DNA of 64,000 bases from NCBI GenBank assembly GCA_905478925.1, contig CAJQKQ010000005.1, positions 25,992-89,991 on the forward strand, in the 5' to 3' direction. This stretch comes from an uncultured Verrucomicrobiales bacterium (GTDB lineage Bacteria; Verrucomicrobiota; Verrucomicrobiia; Verrucomicrobiales; Akkermansiaceae). The notes below the pieces were generated by a model. It was not told the origin of the DNA. It was given only the letters and a program-made list of their open reading frames with translations, and did not search any database. A program made the translations under genes and the position numbers. Positions 19,638-32,632 of this stretch are shown here, in pieces. Each line of letters opens with the position of its first letter. Positions within the stretch are counted from its first letter, which is position 1.

Positions 19638-20204
19638 CTATTTCAGTTCGTTCCATTTGTTGACGAGTCCGACGCGGACGCCGCCGATTTCGTAGAGTTT
19701 TTTCTTATCGTGAACCATTTCGGCGCGGGAGGTGCCGGTGATGAGGTAGTCTTTTCGGAGGTAGATGGCCTGCTCGGGGCAGACTTCCTCACACATGCCG
19801 CAGTAGATGCAGCGTGTCATGTCGATGTCGAATTCAAAGGGGCGTTTCTCTACCTTTGCCCACTTGTCGTCGGAGGGGATTTCCGAAGGGATGATTTTGA
19901 TCGCCTTTGGCGGGCAGATGAATTCGCAGAGCTGGCAGGAGACGCAGCGTTCGCGGCCCTGCTCATCGGTGACGAGGGTGGGCGCGCCGCGGTAGTATTC
20001 CGGCATGTGGTCGTCCCAGCGTTGCTCCGGGAACTGCATGGTCACGCCGAGGCCGGAGGAGGCGAGGCCTTCCGCTCCGTAGGACTTGCCGCGCAGGGAT
20101 TTCACCGCGTGCATCATCGTGAGGAAAAATCCCTTGATGAGTGCGCCGAAGTAGATTTTTTCTCCTACGTTGAGTTTCGGTCGGGTGAGCTTGATGGTGG
20201 GCAT
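19638..20204 (-). CDS. nuoI: NADH-quinone oxidoreductase subunit I (2x[4Fe-4S])
   Basis: A 188-residue peripheral-arm subunit with two ferredoxin-type [4Fe-4S] sites: CVSCQLCEFICPPKA and CIYCGMCEEVCPEQAI. These carry clusters N6a and N6b, which pass electrons toward NuoB and quinone. The N-terminal part (PEQRWDDHMPEYYRGAPTLV) is typical of the subunit. It lies 53 bp after nuoH. Confidence 0.97.
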   Translation of the reverse strand: MPTIKLTRPKLNVGEKIYFGALIKGFFLTMMHAVKSLRGKSYGAEGLASSGLGVTMQFPEQRWDDHMPEYYRGAPTLVTDEQGRERCVSCQLCEFICPPKAIKIIPSEIPSDDKWAKVEKRPFEFDIDMTRCIYCGMCEEVCPEQAIYLRKDYLITGTSRAEMVHDKKKLYEIGGVRVGLVNKWNELK

Positions 20205-20257
20205 TTGAAGAAAGTTTGCTGGTTTTCAGTGTTCAGTTTTCAGGGCAGAAACTGAAC

Positions 20258-21529
20258 TTATGCGCGGAGCACTTTTGCGGGTGGTTCGGAGACCTTGGCG
20301 ACCCAGATGATGGCAGCTGTGACCACGGCGAGGAGGATGAGGCCTATCACGGTGATGGTGGAGGCCATGCCGGGGGCGGCGATGATGAGTGCGGCGAGGA
20401 AGACATTGATGAGTGCGGCCTCGAAGAAGATGACCCAGCCGAGTTTCATGAGTTGGTCGTAGCGGAAGCGGGGAACCGTCCAACGGACGAGGATGAAGAA
20501 CAGGATGAAGACGAGGAGTTTGGTGAGGAAGATGCCGACGTGGATGAAACCGCCGATGCGGAAGTCGCCGATGGAGAAATTCGCGATCGCTTCGTCGAAG
20601 CCGAAGCCAGCGGACCAGCCGCCGAGGAAGAGTGTGATGATGAGGGCGGAGCCGATGACCATTGCGGCATATTCGCCCATGAAGAACATCGCGAATTTCA
20701 TCGAGGAGTATTCCGTGTGGTAGCCGCCGACGAGTTCCGTTTCACACTCCGGGAGATCGAAGGGCATGCGGTTGGTTTCGGCGAAGATCGATACCGTAAA
20801 GATGATGAACGCGATAAACGCGGGGATCATGAAAAGCGTGGTCTGCAGGCTGGGGAGAGAGAGTTTCCCATCCGTCCAGAACGGCAGCAGCAGCCAGCCG
20901 TTGTCCGCCTGTTCCTGGACGATGTTGTTGAGGTTGAGATCACCGAAATAGAGCAGGACAGGGATGACTGAAAGGCCGAGGCAGATCTCGTAGGAAATCA
21001 TCTGCGCGGTGGAGCGGACGCCGCCGATGAACGGGAATTTGGAATTCGAGGACCAGCCAGCGAGGGTGATGCCGTAGACCGTGAGCGATGAGATTGCGAA
21101 GATGAACAGCGGCCCGACATCGAGATCCGCAATGACGAGTTTTTCGGTGCGGCCGAACAGGGTTACATCCGGCCCGAAGGGGACGACGCAGACGGTGATG
21201 AGCGCGGGGACGACGGTGAGCACCGGGGCGAGCCAGTAGAAGGCCTTGCGGACGTGATCCGGGGTGAAATCCTCTTTAAGGAACAGTTTCAGGCCGTCGG
21301 CGATCGGCTGGACGAGGCCGAAGAGGTGAAAATCCTTTTTCGCGCCGAAAAGGGTGAGCGGAATGCCGACCCGGTTCGGGCCGACGCGATCCTGGATGAT
21401 TGCGGAGAACCTGCGTTCGAAATAGACGGAAAGCGGCACCAGCGGCAGGACCACCATAAAGGTGAACGCGACGATTTTCGTTATGATGATCGCAAGATCG
21501 ATGAGGGTTGCGGTGACTACTTCGGGCAT
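20258..21529 (-). CDS. nuoH: NADH-quinone oxidoreductase subunit H
   Basis: A 423-residue membrane subunit with 8-9 helices that forms the quinone chamber of complex I. Family signatures are QDRVGPNRVGI, GLVQPIADGLKLFLKED, and the E-rich NRMPFDLPECETELVGGYHTEYSS split around FAETNR. It is somewhat longer than E. coli NuoH (325 residues) because of C-terminal extra helices (residues about 370-415). It lies 39 bp after nuoG in the same orientation. Confidence 0.96.
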   Translation of the reverse strand: MPEVVTATLIDLAIIITKIVAFTFMVVLPLVPLSVYFERRFSAIIQDRVGPNRVGIPLTLFGAKKDFHLFGLVQPIADGLKLFLKEDFTPDHVRKAFYWLAPVLTVVPALITVCVVPFGPDVTLFGRTEKLVIADLDVGPLFIFAISSLTVYGITLAGWSSNSKFPFIGGVRSTAQMISYEICLGLSVIPVLLYFGDLNLNNIVQEQADNGWLLLPFWTDGKLSLPSLQTTLFMIPAFIAFIIFTVSIFAETNRMPFDLPECETELVGGYHTEYSSMKFAMFFMGEYAAMVIGSALIITLFLGGWSAGFGFDEAIANFSIGDFRIGGFIHVGIFLTKLLVFILFFILVRWTVPRFRYDQLMKLGWVIFFEAALINVFLAALIIAAPGMASTITVIGLILLAVVTAAIIWVAKVSEPPAKVLRA

Positions 21530-21568
21530 ATTCTTCCTAATAACAATTAACCAATAACTTCTAACGAA

Positions 21569-23326
21569 TTATCCGTTGATGATCCCGGCGGCGGCGCGGG
21601 CGCGTTCGTTCGTGAGGAGGGGGATCTGGTAGCCGGTTTCGGTGACGACCGTGCCGAGGTGGCCGATCTTGGAGAGGGTGAGGCCTTCGAATGCGGGAGT
21701 CGAGGCGGCGACCTTTTTGAAGAGGTCTTCGATGAGGAAAATGTCCGGCTTGTTTCCAGAAACGGCGGCGGCGAGATCTCGGAGGATTTCCCAGTCGTCG
21801 CGGCACTGTCCCTGGGGCTCGACGGCGCGGTTGAGGCGCTGGAGGCGGCCGGTAAGGTTGACCATGGATCCGCGTTTCTCAGTAAAGGCGGCTCCGGGAA
21901 GGACAACGTCGCTGGCCTCGGCGGTGGCGCCGGCGAGGAGTTGGACGGAGGCGATGAATTCGGGTTTGGCCAGGTCTTCGGTGGTGAAGCCGGCCTCGGC
22001 GGTGAGGTCTTCGCCGAGGACGAGCAGGGCTTTGATGGAGCCGTTGCGGACGCCTTCGCGGATTGCGGAGAGAGAAGCGGACGGATCGGAGGAGTTCCAG
22101 ACGAGTTTCGCGCCGGTGGTGTTCGGGTTGCGGTCGGCGGCGATGAGCAGGCCGTCGTTTTCACCCTCGCGAGGGACGGTGGCGAACTGATCTGTCTTGA
22201 GTTCGCCGGCGAGCGCGCGGACGAGGAAGAGCTCTTCGTTGGTCATCCGTGCCGAAGCGATGATGGCGATTTTCGAAGGGTCGAATTGCGACAGGGCTTC
22301 GGCGGTTTTCGCGATGGCTTCCGGCCAAGCGGCAGGGCGATGTGTTGCGTCTTCCTTGATTAGGACGTCGGTGAGGCGGGAGTCGCCGTCGATGTAGTGA
22401 AAATTGAGGCGGTGTGAATCGGGCATCCAGTTCGAGTTCACCTCGTCATTCTGACGCGGAGTGATGCGGTGGATCGTGTCGCCACGGGTGTGGATGACGA
22501 TGTTGGTGCCGGTGCCGCAGTTCACGTCGATGGACGGAGTTTCCTTGAGGAACCAGACACGCATCTGGAAGCGGAAGTCGTTCGAGGTGAGCGCGCCGAC
22601 CGGGCAGATATCGGCAGTGTTGAGCGAGTAGTTGTTGTCCAGGAGTCGCCCTGGATGGACGGTGAGGGTGGTGTGAGTGCCACGCTGGGTGAAGCCGAGT
22701 ACCGGATCCCCAGCGACCTCGTCCATGAAACGGATGCAGCGGGAGCACATGATGCAGCGCTCGTCGTCGAGGCGGATGCGTGGGCCGATATCGACGTTTT
22801 TCGGTTTCTTTACCTTCATGTCGACGAAGCGCGAGACGCCACGGCCGAAGCCGACGGATTGCTCCTGGAGTCGGCATTCGCCGGCCTGATCGCAGATTGG
22901 GCAATCGAGAGGGTGGTTGATGAGGAGAAACTCCATCACGCCCTCGCGACATTTCTCGACGAGTTCGCCAGTGGTGCGGATCCCCATGTTTTCCGCGATG
23001 CTGTTGGCGCAGGAAATGGCAGGTCGGGGCATCCAGCCGATGGTCTGGTAGCCGTTTTCGTCGTAAGTGGGATCCTGTCCGGGTGCCAGGCGCGGTGGCA
23101 TTCCCATCTGGATAAGGCACATCCGGCAGTTACCAGGGACGGTCAGCTTGGGATGGTAGCAGTAGTAGGGGACATCGACCTTGGCCTTGCGGCAGGCCTC
23201 GATCATCCGAGTGCCTTTGGGGAATTGGTGCCAGATACCGTCGATCTGCACATTCACCATGCCCTTCTCGGCTGCGATGTCCTTGGGTAGTTTGAGTTCC
23301 GCTGTGGCCGGAGAGGTGTCGCTCAT
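21569..23326 (-). CDS. nuoG: NADH-quinone oxidoreductase subunit G, short form
   Basis: A 585-residue complex I subunit. The N-terminal [2Fe-2S] domain shows CYHPKLTVPGNCRMC, then the His/Cys site around CPICDQAGEC and the [4Fe-4S] site CIMCSRCIRF. The C-terminal molybdopterin-oxidoreductase-like part is abbreviated: E. coli NuoG has about 900 residues. The ATG at 23326 (MSDTSPATAEL) is chosen over an upstream in-frame start because the ferredoxin fold begins soon after. It is the first gene of the local nuoGHIJK run. A regular N-terminus and no frameshift argue for a functional short form. Confidence 0.93.
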   Translation of the reverse strand: MSDTSPATAELKLPKDIAAEKGMVNVQIDGIWHQFPKGTRMIEACRKAKVDVPYYCYHPKLTVPGNCRMCLIQMGMPPRLAPGQDPTYDENGYQTIGWMPRPAISCANSIAENMGIRTTGELVEKCREGVMEFLLINHPLDCPICDQAGECRLQEQSVGFGRGVSRFVDMKVKKPKNVDIGPRIRLDDERCIMCSRCIRFMDEVAGDPVLGFTQRGTHTTLTVHPGRLLDNNYSLNTADICPVGALTSNDFRFQMRVWFLKETPSIDVNCGTGTNIVIHTRGDTIHRITPRQNDEVNSNWMPDSHRLNFHYIDGDSRLTDVLIKEDATHRPAAWPEAIAKTAEALSQFDPSKIAIIASARMTNEELFLVRALAGELKTDQFATVPREGENDGLLIAADRNPNTTGAKLVWNSSDPSASLSAIREGVRNGSIKALLVLGEDLTAEAGFTTEDLAKPEFIASVQLLAGATAEASDVVLPGAAFTEKRGSMVNLTGRLQRLNRAVEPQGQCRDDWEILRDLAAAVSGNKPDIFLIEDLFKKVAASTPAFEGLTLSKIGHLGTVVTETGYQIPLLTNERARAAAGIING

Positions 23327-23518
23327 GACTGGAAAATGGGAGGCAAATTCAATGGCCGGAAGGCCTGCGCGGACTATGTCGGCGCTCGGGCGGCGCGGCA
23401 AGTGTGCTTTGTGAAATTTTTCACAAAGTCCGGTTTTCGGTGTTTTCAGGTATTATTCCGCCGAGATTGCTGGATTCCGTGATGGTGCGGTGCGGTGCGG
23501 TGCCCTAGAACGTGCGGC

Positions 23519-24271
23519 GTGAGGAAAGACCGACTGGATGCCCTGCTTTTCAACCGCGAGATGTGTGATTCCCGTGAGCAGGGGAAGCGGCTGGTTCTGG
23601 CCGGGGAGGTGAAGGTCGACGGGCACGTGTGCGACAAGCCCGCCGAGCGCTTCGGCGAAGATGCGGTTGTGGAGATACGGGAAAAACCCCGGTTCGTCGG
23701 CCGGGGTGGTCTGAAACTCGAGGGCGCGCTGATCCATTTCGGGATCGATGTGACGGGATGGACCTGCGTCGATGTCGGTGCTTCGACGGGTGGCTTCACC
23801 GACTGCCTGTTGCAGCGCGGGGCGACGAAAGTGCATGCGATCGATGTCGGGACGAACCAGCTTGTCTGGAAACTCAGGAGCGATCCACGGGTGGTGGCAC
23901 GGGAAAAGTTCAATGCGCGTCACATGGAAGTGGGCGATCTGGGCGAAAAAGTGAGGCTGGCGGTGATGGATCTTTCCTTTATCTCGCTGACCAAGGTGCT
24001 GCCTGCCGTGTTCAGAGTTCTCGAAGCGGGTGGAGAGGTGGTTTGCCTGATTAAGCCTCAGTTTGAGTTGGAGCGAGAGGACGTCGGAAAAGGCGGAATT
24101 GTGCGGGACGAGGCTCTGCGAGAGCGTGCGGTCAGTAAAATTCGCCGGTTTGTAACCGAACAACATGGGGCGGAATGGCGTGGAGTGGTTCCTGCTAGTA
24201 TTTCCGGGATGGACGGGAATCAGGAATATCTGGCCTGGATCGGCACGGATTATTCCGAAAAAATCGAATAA
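23519..24271 (+). CDS. tlyA: TlyA-family rRNA 2'-O-methyltransferase
   Basis: A 250-residue protein with an N-terminal S4 RNA-binding domain (RKDRLDALLFNREMCDSREQ) and an FtsJ-like Rossmann methyltransferase domain with motif I VDVGASTGGFTD. TlyA methylates 16S and 23S rRNA cytidines in mycobacteria; other members are called hemolysin A. The start is ambiguous: GTG at 23519 (VRKDRLD) fits the family N-terminus best, and a further in-frame GTG lies at 23495. It is divergent from nuoG. Confidence 0.9.
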   Translation: MRKDRLDALLFNREMCDSREQGKRLVLAGEVKVDGHVCDKPAERFGEDAVVEIREKPRFVGRGGLKLEGALIHFGIDVTGWTCVDVGASTGGFTDCLLQRGATKVHAIDVGTNQLVWKLRSDPRVVAREKFNARHMEVGDLGEKVRLAVMDLSFISLTKVLPAVFRVLEAGGEVVCLIKPQFELEREDVGKGGIVRDEALRERAVSKIRRFVTEQHGAEWRGVVPASISGMDGNQEYLAWIGTDYSEKIE

Positions 24272-24354
24272 AATCCGCTGGCGTGTATCTCGTATTAGGC
24301 TAGGATCTTTTCGGATATTGATCCAAAACACCAAAAACAAACCAATAAGACACC

Positions 24355-24777
24355 ATGAAACTACTACTAACAGCGTTCTGCGCAGTAATGATCACGTCAC
24401 CTCTGGCCTTTGCCGGCGACAAGTGCGAAAAGAAGAAGTGCGATAAGGAGAAGGAAGAGGCCACCATGCTCGCTGGAAAAGACTGCGACAAAAAGAAGAA
24501 GTGCGATAAGGAGAAGGAAGAGGCCACCATGCTCGCTGGAAAAGACTGCGACAAAAAGAAGAAGTGCGACAAGGAGAAGGAAGAGGCCACGATGATTGCT
24601 CATTGCGGCAAATGCGGCAAATGCAACAAAGGCAAAGACGGAGCCAAGTGCGACAAGTGCAAGAAAGCCGGTGAAAAAAAGAAAAAGGAAAAGGAGGGCA
24701 CCATGCTCGCTGGTAAGAAGTGCGACAAGAAGAAGTGCGATAAGGACAAGGACAAGGAAGAGGCAACTCTCGCTTGA
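24355..24777 (+). CDS. Secreted Cys/Lys-rich tandem-repeat protein
   Basis: A 140-residue protein unlike any family I recognise. A signal peptide (residues 1-20, ending AFA) precedes a 120-residue mature chain with 13 Cys and very high Lys, Asp and Glu. A 21-residue unit (63 bp, KCDKEKEEATMLAGKDCDKKK) starts at residues 28 and 49 and again partially at 70. A CxxCxxC...CxxC knot (HCGKCGKCNKG, CDKCKK) and a degenerate last unit (TMLAGKKCDKKKCDKD) follow. The paired cysteines suggest metal or thiol chemistry in the periplasm, as in a metallothionein-like protein, but that is inference. It has its own terminator and stands alone. Confidence 0.85.
   Translation: MKLLLTAFCAVMITSPLAFAGDKCEKKKCDKEKEEATMLAGKDCDKKKKCDKEKEEATMLAGKDCDKKKKCDKEKEEATMIAHCGKCGKCNKGKDGAKCDKCKKAGEKKKKEKEGTMLAGKKCDKKKCDKDKDKEEATLA
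24436..24594 (+). repeat. 63-bp tandem repeats inside the Cys/Lys-rich gene
   Basis: Two full units (24436-24498 and 24499-24561) and a partial third (to 24594), nearly identical at nucleotide level and in frame. This suggests recent duplication by slippage or unequal recombination. Confidence 0.9.
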
Positions 24778-24811
24778 TCCCTACCACATCCATTGAATAA
24801 CTTAGGAAAAG

Positions 24812-24838
24812 CCGCCGGTGAGAACCGGCGGTTTTTTC
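24812..24838 (+). terminator. Rho-independent terminator
   Basis: Perfect 8-bp stem CCGCCGGT/ACCGGCGG with a GAGA tetraloop followed by six T, 35 bp after the Cys/Lys-rich gene. The remaining spacer to the eno terminator (24840-25055) shows nothing recognisable. Confidence 0.93.
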
Positions 24839-25057
24839 GTTTGGGCGACAACTCCTTCCGGAGATGCGGGCTGGTTAGGAACTTTGGATTTCTTGCGCTT
24901 GGATCCGTCCATTTCGTCGGAGGCTGAGATCGACTATGTCCGGTTTTAGGAGGCGGCGCTGATTCCTGAGCCAGCACCGTGCTGTTGGGCCTTTTGAGTG
25001 GCTTGGCATTGATTGTCCGCAGGAAGCGCTAATCGACAGAATTTCCCCTCTCGGGAT

Positions 25058-25090
25058 ACAAAAAAGCCACGGCCTGTGAAGGCCGTGGCT
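25058..25090 (-). terminator. Rho-independent terminator of eno
   Basis: On the minus strand the 10-bp stem AGCCACGGCC/GGCCGTGGCT with a 6-nt loop is followed by TTTTTGT, 28 bp after the eno stop. Confidence 0.93.
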
Positions 25091-25117
25091 TTATGTTGAA
25101 TCCGGGTTGGAAGCGGC

Positions 25118-28289
<3,172 letters not shown>

Positions 28290-28357
28290 GGGCACAGCTT
28301 GGAAAGACCAAGCTAGGAACGCAAGCCTAGTGGTGACAAATCGGTTTTGTTTTCCGA

Positions 28358-30205
28358 TTAAACCAATCTGGCGGCGAGGAGTTCGCGCTGGAAGATGAGT
28401 TCCTTCGGCAAATGGTCGTAGAGATCGATGAAAAGCTCGCCTTGGGAGATGAGTTCGGCGCGCCATTCGTGGCGGTCGAATTTCATGACCTTTTCGAAGT
28501 CCTCTTTGGAGAAATCGGGGAGATCCTCGATATTGAAGTTTTCGTAGTTGGGGATCCAACCGATTTGGGTTTCGTGGCCGGCGGCGGCGCCGTTGCAGCG
28601 TTTCATGATCCATTCGAGGACGCGCATATTTTCACTGAAGCCGGGCCACAGGAATTTGCCCTCCTCGTCCTTGCGGAACCAGTTGACGTGGAAGAAGCGG
28701 GGGAGGTGAGTGAGGTAGCGCTGCATTTCCAGCCAGTGGGCGAAATACGCGCCCATGTTGTAGCCGCAGAAAGGCAGCATCGCCATGGGGTCGCGGCGGA
28801 CTTTGCCGATGGTTCCGGCGGCGGCGGCGGTCATTTCCGAGCCCATGGTGGCTCCGACGTAGACGCCGTGACCCCAGTTGAAGGCCTGATACACGAGCGG
28901 CATGGTGGTTGCGCGGCGGCCGCCGAAAATGACTCCGTCGATGGGCACCCCGTCGGGGTTTTGCCACTCCGGGTCGATGGTCGGGCATTGTTTCGCGGGA
29001 GCGGTGAAACGGGAGTTCGCGTGCGCGGCGGTGCGGCCGCAACCGGGTGTCCAGTCCAGGCCTGTCCAGTCGATGAGGTGGGCGGGTTCTTCTTTTGAAA
29101 GCCCTTCCCACCAGACATCTCCGTCGTCGGTGAGGGCGACATTGGTAAAAATCGCGTTTGCGGTCATGGATTCCATGGCGATGCGGTTGGATTCCCAGTT
29201 GGTGCCCGGAGCGACGCCGAAGAAACCGGTCTCCGGGTTGATTGCGTGGAGTTTTCCATCTTCATGCGGCCAGAGCCAAGCGATGTCGTCCCCAACAATG
29301 GAGGTTTTCCAACCCTTGTCCGCATAGGGCTTGGGAGGTTCGAGCATGGCGAGATTGGTTTTTCCGCAGGCGGATGGGAAAGCAGCGGTGACGTAGGTCT
29401 TGCTGCCATCGGGAGCGTGGAGGCCGAGGATGAGCATGTGCTCCGCCATCCAACGGTGTTCGCGGGCGATGTTCGAAGCGATGCGGAGTGCGAGGCACTT
29501 TTTCCCCAGCAGGGCGTTGCCGCCGTATCCGGAACCGTAGGACATGATCTCGCGGGCATCGACGAAATGGGAGATGTATTTGTCGTCGTTGCAAGGCCAC
29601 GGGACATCTGCCTGGCCTTCTGCGAGGGGAGCACCGACCGAATGGAGGCATTTGATGAATTGGGCGTGGCCGTCGCGTTTTTTCGGAGTGCTGCCGGAAA
29701 CCTCGTCCTCCAGGCGTTTGAGGACGTGCGATCCCATGTGCGCCATGATCCGCATGTTCACCACGACGTAGGCGCTGTCGGTAACCTGGACGCCGATCTT
29801 GGCGAGCGGAGAATCGATCGGCCCCATGCAGAAGGGGATCACGTACATCGTGCGGCCCGCCATGGAAGCGGTGAATTTGTCGGTGAGGAGTGTGCGCATC
29901 TCGACGGGATCGGCCCATTTGTTGGTGGGGCCGGCTTCGTCCGGGCGTTTTGTGCAGATGAAAGTGCGTTCCTCGACGCGGGCGACATCGGACGGCTCGG
30001 AGCGGGCGAGGAAAGAGTTGGGTCGTTTCTCGGGATTCAGCCGAGTGAAAGTGCCTTGGTCGCAGAGTTGTTGTGTGAGGCGATCCCATTCGTCCTGGGA
30101 GCCGTCGCACCAGACGACTTCTTTGGGGGTGCTGAGGGTGGCCATCTGGTCGACCCATGTTTGGAGTTCTTGGTAGGAGGTTCCTTGAGTGTTTTGAGTA
30201 TTCAT
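28358..30205 (-). CDS. pckG: Phosphoenolpyruvate carboxykinase (GTP)
   Basis: A 615-residue GTP-dependent PEP carboxykinase converting oxaloacetate to phosphoenolpyruvate with GTP. The kinase-1a/P-loop is [12 protein letters not shown] at 276-287. Substrate motifs include [14 protein letters not shown] and [20 protein letters not shown]. Its length and motifs fit the GTP class rather than the ATP class. It is the first gene of the minus-strand run with the GreA fusion (68 bp gap) and eno. Together with pyc it gives a complete pyruvate-to-PEP bypass. Confidence 0.97.
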   Translation of the reverse strand: MNTQNTQGTSYQELQTWVDQMATLSTPKEVVWCDGSQDEWDRLTQQLCDQGTFTRLNPEKRPNSFLARSEPSDVARVEERTFICTKRPDEAGPTNKWADPVEMRTLLTDKFTASMAGRTMYVIPFCMGPIDSPLAKIGVQVTDSAYVVVNMRIMAHMGSHVLKRLEDEVSGSTPKKRDGHAQFIKCLHSVGAPLAEGQADVPWPCNDDKYISHFVDAREIMSYGSGYGGNALLGKKCLALRIASNIAREHRWMAEHMLILGLHAPDGSKTYVTAAFPSACGKTNLAMLEPPKPYADKGWKTSIVGDDIAWLWPHEDGKLHAINPETGFFGVAPGTNWESNRIAMESMTANAIFTNVALTDDGDVWWEGLSKEEPAHLIDWTGLDWTPGCGRTAAHANSRFTAPAKQCPTIDPEWQNPDGVPIDGVIFGGRRATTMPLVYQAFNWGHGVYVGATMGSEMTAAAAGTIGKVRRDPMAMLPFCGYNMGAYFAHWLEMQRYLTHLPRFFHVNWFRKDEEGKFLWPGFSENMRVLEWIMKRCNGAAAGHETQIGWIPNYENFNIEDLPDFSKEDFEKVMKFDRHEWRAELISQGELFIDLYDHLPKELIFQRELLAARLV

Positions 30206-30503
30206 AGCCGATTTGATCTAAGCGGTTAGGGTGCCATGCTGCAAGGATACCCGTTGGAAAAATGGGATATGCCCAGTCTTGGGCAATTGCCGCGCATCAG
30301 CTCAGAATTCCCATGGAATGGCGGTGGATATCCTGGATTGGCACGATACAGGAAAAGCGTTTCATCGCCTATTCGTGCTCCGCCCATTTGAGGGGATGAG
30401 TAGTCTTTGAGGTCATGACAAGGGGCACAAAGTTGGATCTGATGTCACATTCCCGTCACGCAGGGCTTGCACGCCGGGGGCGCGTCAATTAGCACATTTC
30501 TGC
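30206..30503. other. Divergent promoter region between pckG and parC
   Basis: 298 bp with no ORF of note. It must hold the promoters of both pckG (minus) and the topoisomerase gene (plus). I see no clear -35/-10 pair or palindrome that I would trust as an operator. Confidence 0.4.
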
Positions 30504-32471
30504 ATGAGTAACGAACCGGATAAGCACGCCTCGCTGGGAGCGATGTATTCCGATTATTTCCTCGATTACGCGAGCTACGTGATTCTTGAGCGGGCGGTGC
30601 CCCATCTTCACGACGGCCTGAAGCCGGTGCAGCGGCGCATCCTCCACTCGATGCGTGAGCTCGATGACGGCCGCTACAACAAGGTCGCGAACGTGGTGGG
30701 GAATACGATGAAGTATCATCCGCACGGCGATCAGTCGATCGGCGATGCGATGGTGCAGATCGGCCAGAAAGACCTGATGATCGACACTCAGGGGAACTGG
30801 GGAAACACCCTGACGGGGGATGGTGCCGCCGCCCCGCGATACATTGAGGCACGGTTGACGAAATTCGCCCTAGAGGTGGCTTTCAACCCGAAGACAACCC
30901 ATTGGCTGCCCTCCTACGACGGGCGCAACCAGGAGCCGCTGACCTTGCCGATGAAATTTCCCTTGCTGCTCGCGCAAGGCGTTGAGGGCATCGCGGTCGG
31001 CCTCGCCTGTAAGATCCTGCCGCACAATTTCAATGAACTCGTCGGTGCGGCGATCGCCCATCTTCGGAATCAGCCATTTGAGCTCGTTCCCGATTTTCCG
31101 ACCGGCGGGATCATGGATGCCAGCGAATACCGCGACGGCATCCGTGGTGGGAAAATCCGGGTGCGTGCGCGTATCGGCATTGAGAAAAAGGGTATCCTCC
31201 GCATCACGGAAATTCCCTTCGGCACCACCACCGGCGGGCTGATGGATTCCGTCGTGAACGCAGCGGACAAGAACAAGATCAAGATCCAGAAGATCGAGGA
31301 TAACACCGCCGCCCATGCTGACATCCTTGTCTATCTCCCTTCCGGCGCGGATGCGGAGAACACCCGCGACGCGCTCTACGCCTTCACCGATTGCGAGCTG
31401 AGTATTTCTCCGAACAGCGGCACCATCGTCGATGGGAAGCCCGTTTTCCTCGGTGCAACCGAGATCCTCCGCCGCACCACGGATCTTACCAAGGAACTGC
31501 TCAGAAGGGAGTTGGAGATCCGGCTCAGCGAGCTCGGCGACAAATGGCATTTCTCCTCGCTGGAGAAGATTTTCATCGAGAACCGCATTTACCGGGACAT
31601 CGAGGAAGCGGAGACTTGGGAAGCCGTGCTGAAGGCGATCGACGACGGCTTGAAGCCTTTCAAGAAACTGCTTAGGCGCGAGGTGACAGAGGAAGACCTC
31701 GTCCGCCTCACCGAGATTCGGATCAAGCGTATTTCCAAGTTTAATTCCTTCAAGGCGGACGAGGAGATCAAGGCGATCGAGGACGAGATTGAGGAGGCCG
31801 AGAAAAACCTCCGCAATCTCACCCGCTACACGATTCGTTGGTATGAGCAGCTCGGGAAGAAATATGGCAAGGACAGGCAGCGGCTCACCGAGATTTCCAG
31901 CTTTGAGCGCGTGGATCGCACCCAGGTTGTCGCCGCCACCGAGACGCTTTACCTCGATACGAAGAACGGCTTCGCCGGAACCTCGCTGAAGAAGGAGGAG
32001 GCGGTGGAGAAATGCTCGATGCTGGATGATATCATCGTCTTCAGCGCCGATGGGAAAATGAAAGTCATCAAAGTGGCGGATAAGTTCTTCGTCGGGCCGA
32101 GGCCTTTGCGGGTCGCTGTATTCCGCAAGGACGAGGACATGATCTACTCGATGATCTATCGTGACGGACGCAACGGCAACATTATGGCCAAGCGTTTCAC
32201 CGTCGGCGGGATCACCCGCGACAAGGAGTATGAGCTGACGAAAGGCACCAAGGGCAGCAAGGTTCTCTACTTCAAGGTGCACACCAGCAACGAGGAAAGC
32301 TCCGCGCAGATGCTTATGATCCATATGAAATCCGGCCTCGGCCTGCGCAACCTCGTCAGGCCGCTGCACTTCGCCGAATTCGGCATCAAGGGGCGTGGCA
32401 GCCAGGGCAACATTGTCACCAAGCACTCGGTTGAAAAAATCCTCATCGCCCCGAAGGACTACACGCCTTAG
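30504..32471 (+). CDS. parC: DNA topoisomerase IV / gyrase subunit A-like protein (ParC type)
   Basis: A 655-residue type IIA topoisomerase A subunit that cuts and rejoins DNA. The catalytic Tyr113 with preceding Arg112 is in APRYIEARLT, the N-terminal WHD shows LKPVQRRILHSM and HPHGDQSIGDAMV, and the coiled coil occupies about 370-450. The C-terminal beta-pinwheel is short (residues about 490-650) and lacks a clear GyrA box, so decatenation (ParC) is likelier than gyrase. The ParE/GyrB partner is not in this window. The fold resembles Bacteroidetes-type ParC. Confidence 0.88.
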   Translation: MSNEPDKHASLGAMYSDYFLDYASYVILERAVPHLHDGLKPVQRRILHSMRELDDGRYNKVANVVGNTMKYHPHGDQSIGDAMVQIGQKDLMIDTQGNWGNTLTGDGAAAPRYIEARLTKFALEVAFNPKTTHWLPSYDGRNQEPLTLPMKFPLLLAQGVEGIAVGLACKILPHNFNELVGAAIAHLRNQPFELVPDFPTGGIMDASEYRDGIRGGKIRVRARIGIEKKGILRITEIPFGTTTGGLMDSVVNAADKNKIKIQKIEDNTAAHADILVYLPSGADAENTRDALYAFTDCELSISPNSGTIVDGKPVFLGATEILRRTTDLTKELLRRELEIRLSELGDKWHFSSLEKIFIENRIYRDIEEAETWEAVLKAIDDGLKPFKKLLRREVTEEDLVRLTEIRIKRISKFNSFKADEEIKAIEDEIEEAEKNLRNLTRYTIRWYEQLGKKYGKDRQRLTEISSFERVDRTQVVAATETLYLDTKNGFAGTSLKKEEAVEKCSMLDDIIVFSADGKMKVIKVADKFFVGPRPLRVAVFRKDEDMIYSMIYRDGRNGNIMAKRFTVGGITRDKEYELTKGTKGSKVLYFKVHTSNEESSAQMLMIHMKSGLGLRNLVRPLHFAEFGIKGRGSQGNIVTKHSVEKILIAPKDYTP

Positions 32472-32632
32472 GGTATTGGAAACGGTTCACCGCAGAGGCG
32501 CAGAGGACGGAGAGGATCGCGGAGCTTAGGCTGTGTATGTTTTTAATTGTTTCATCAAAATATTCCATCGTGTTGGCTCTGCGTCTCTTTGCGAGCTCTG
32601 CAGCTCGGCGGTAAAATTCTTAATTCTTCATC
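32472..32632. repeat. Spacer with inverted CGCAGAG-type repeats
   Basis: ACCGCAGAGGCGCAGAGGAC (32485-32504) and, inverted, CTCTGCGTCTCTTTGCGAGC (32577-32596) face each other around an AT-rich core. This is the kind of CGCAGAGGCGCAGAG microrepeat often seen in intergenic DNA of environmental bacteria. Related stretches occur at 12384, 47276 and 52194. Confidence 0.5.

Noticed and set aside
24436..24594. CRISPR-like repeated units
   Set aside because: The repeats are tandem and in frame within a signal-peptide protein, with no spacers of unique sequence and no cas genes nearby.
28290..28613. Longer N-terminus for the GreA fusion
   Set aside because: The frame continues upstream but runs into the end of pckG and reads as low-complexity basic sequence; the ATG at 28289 fits better.
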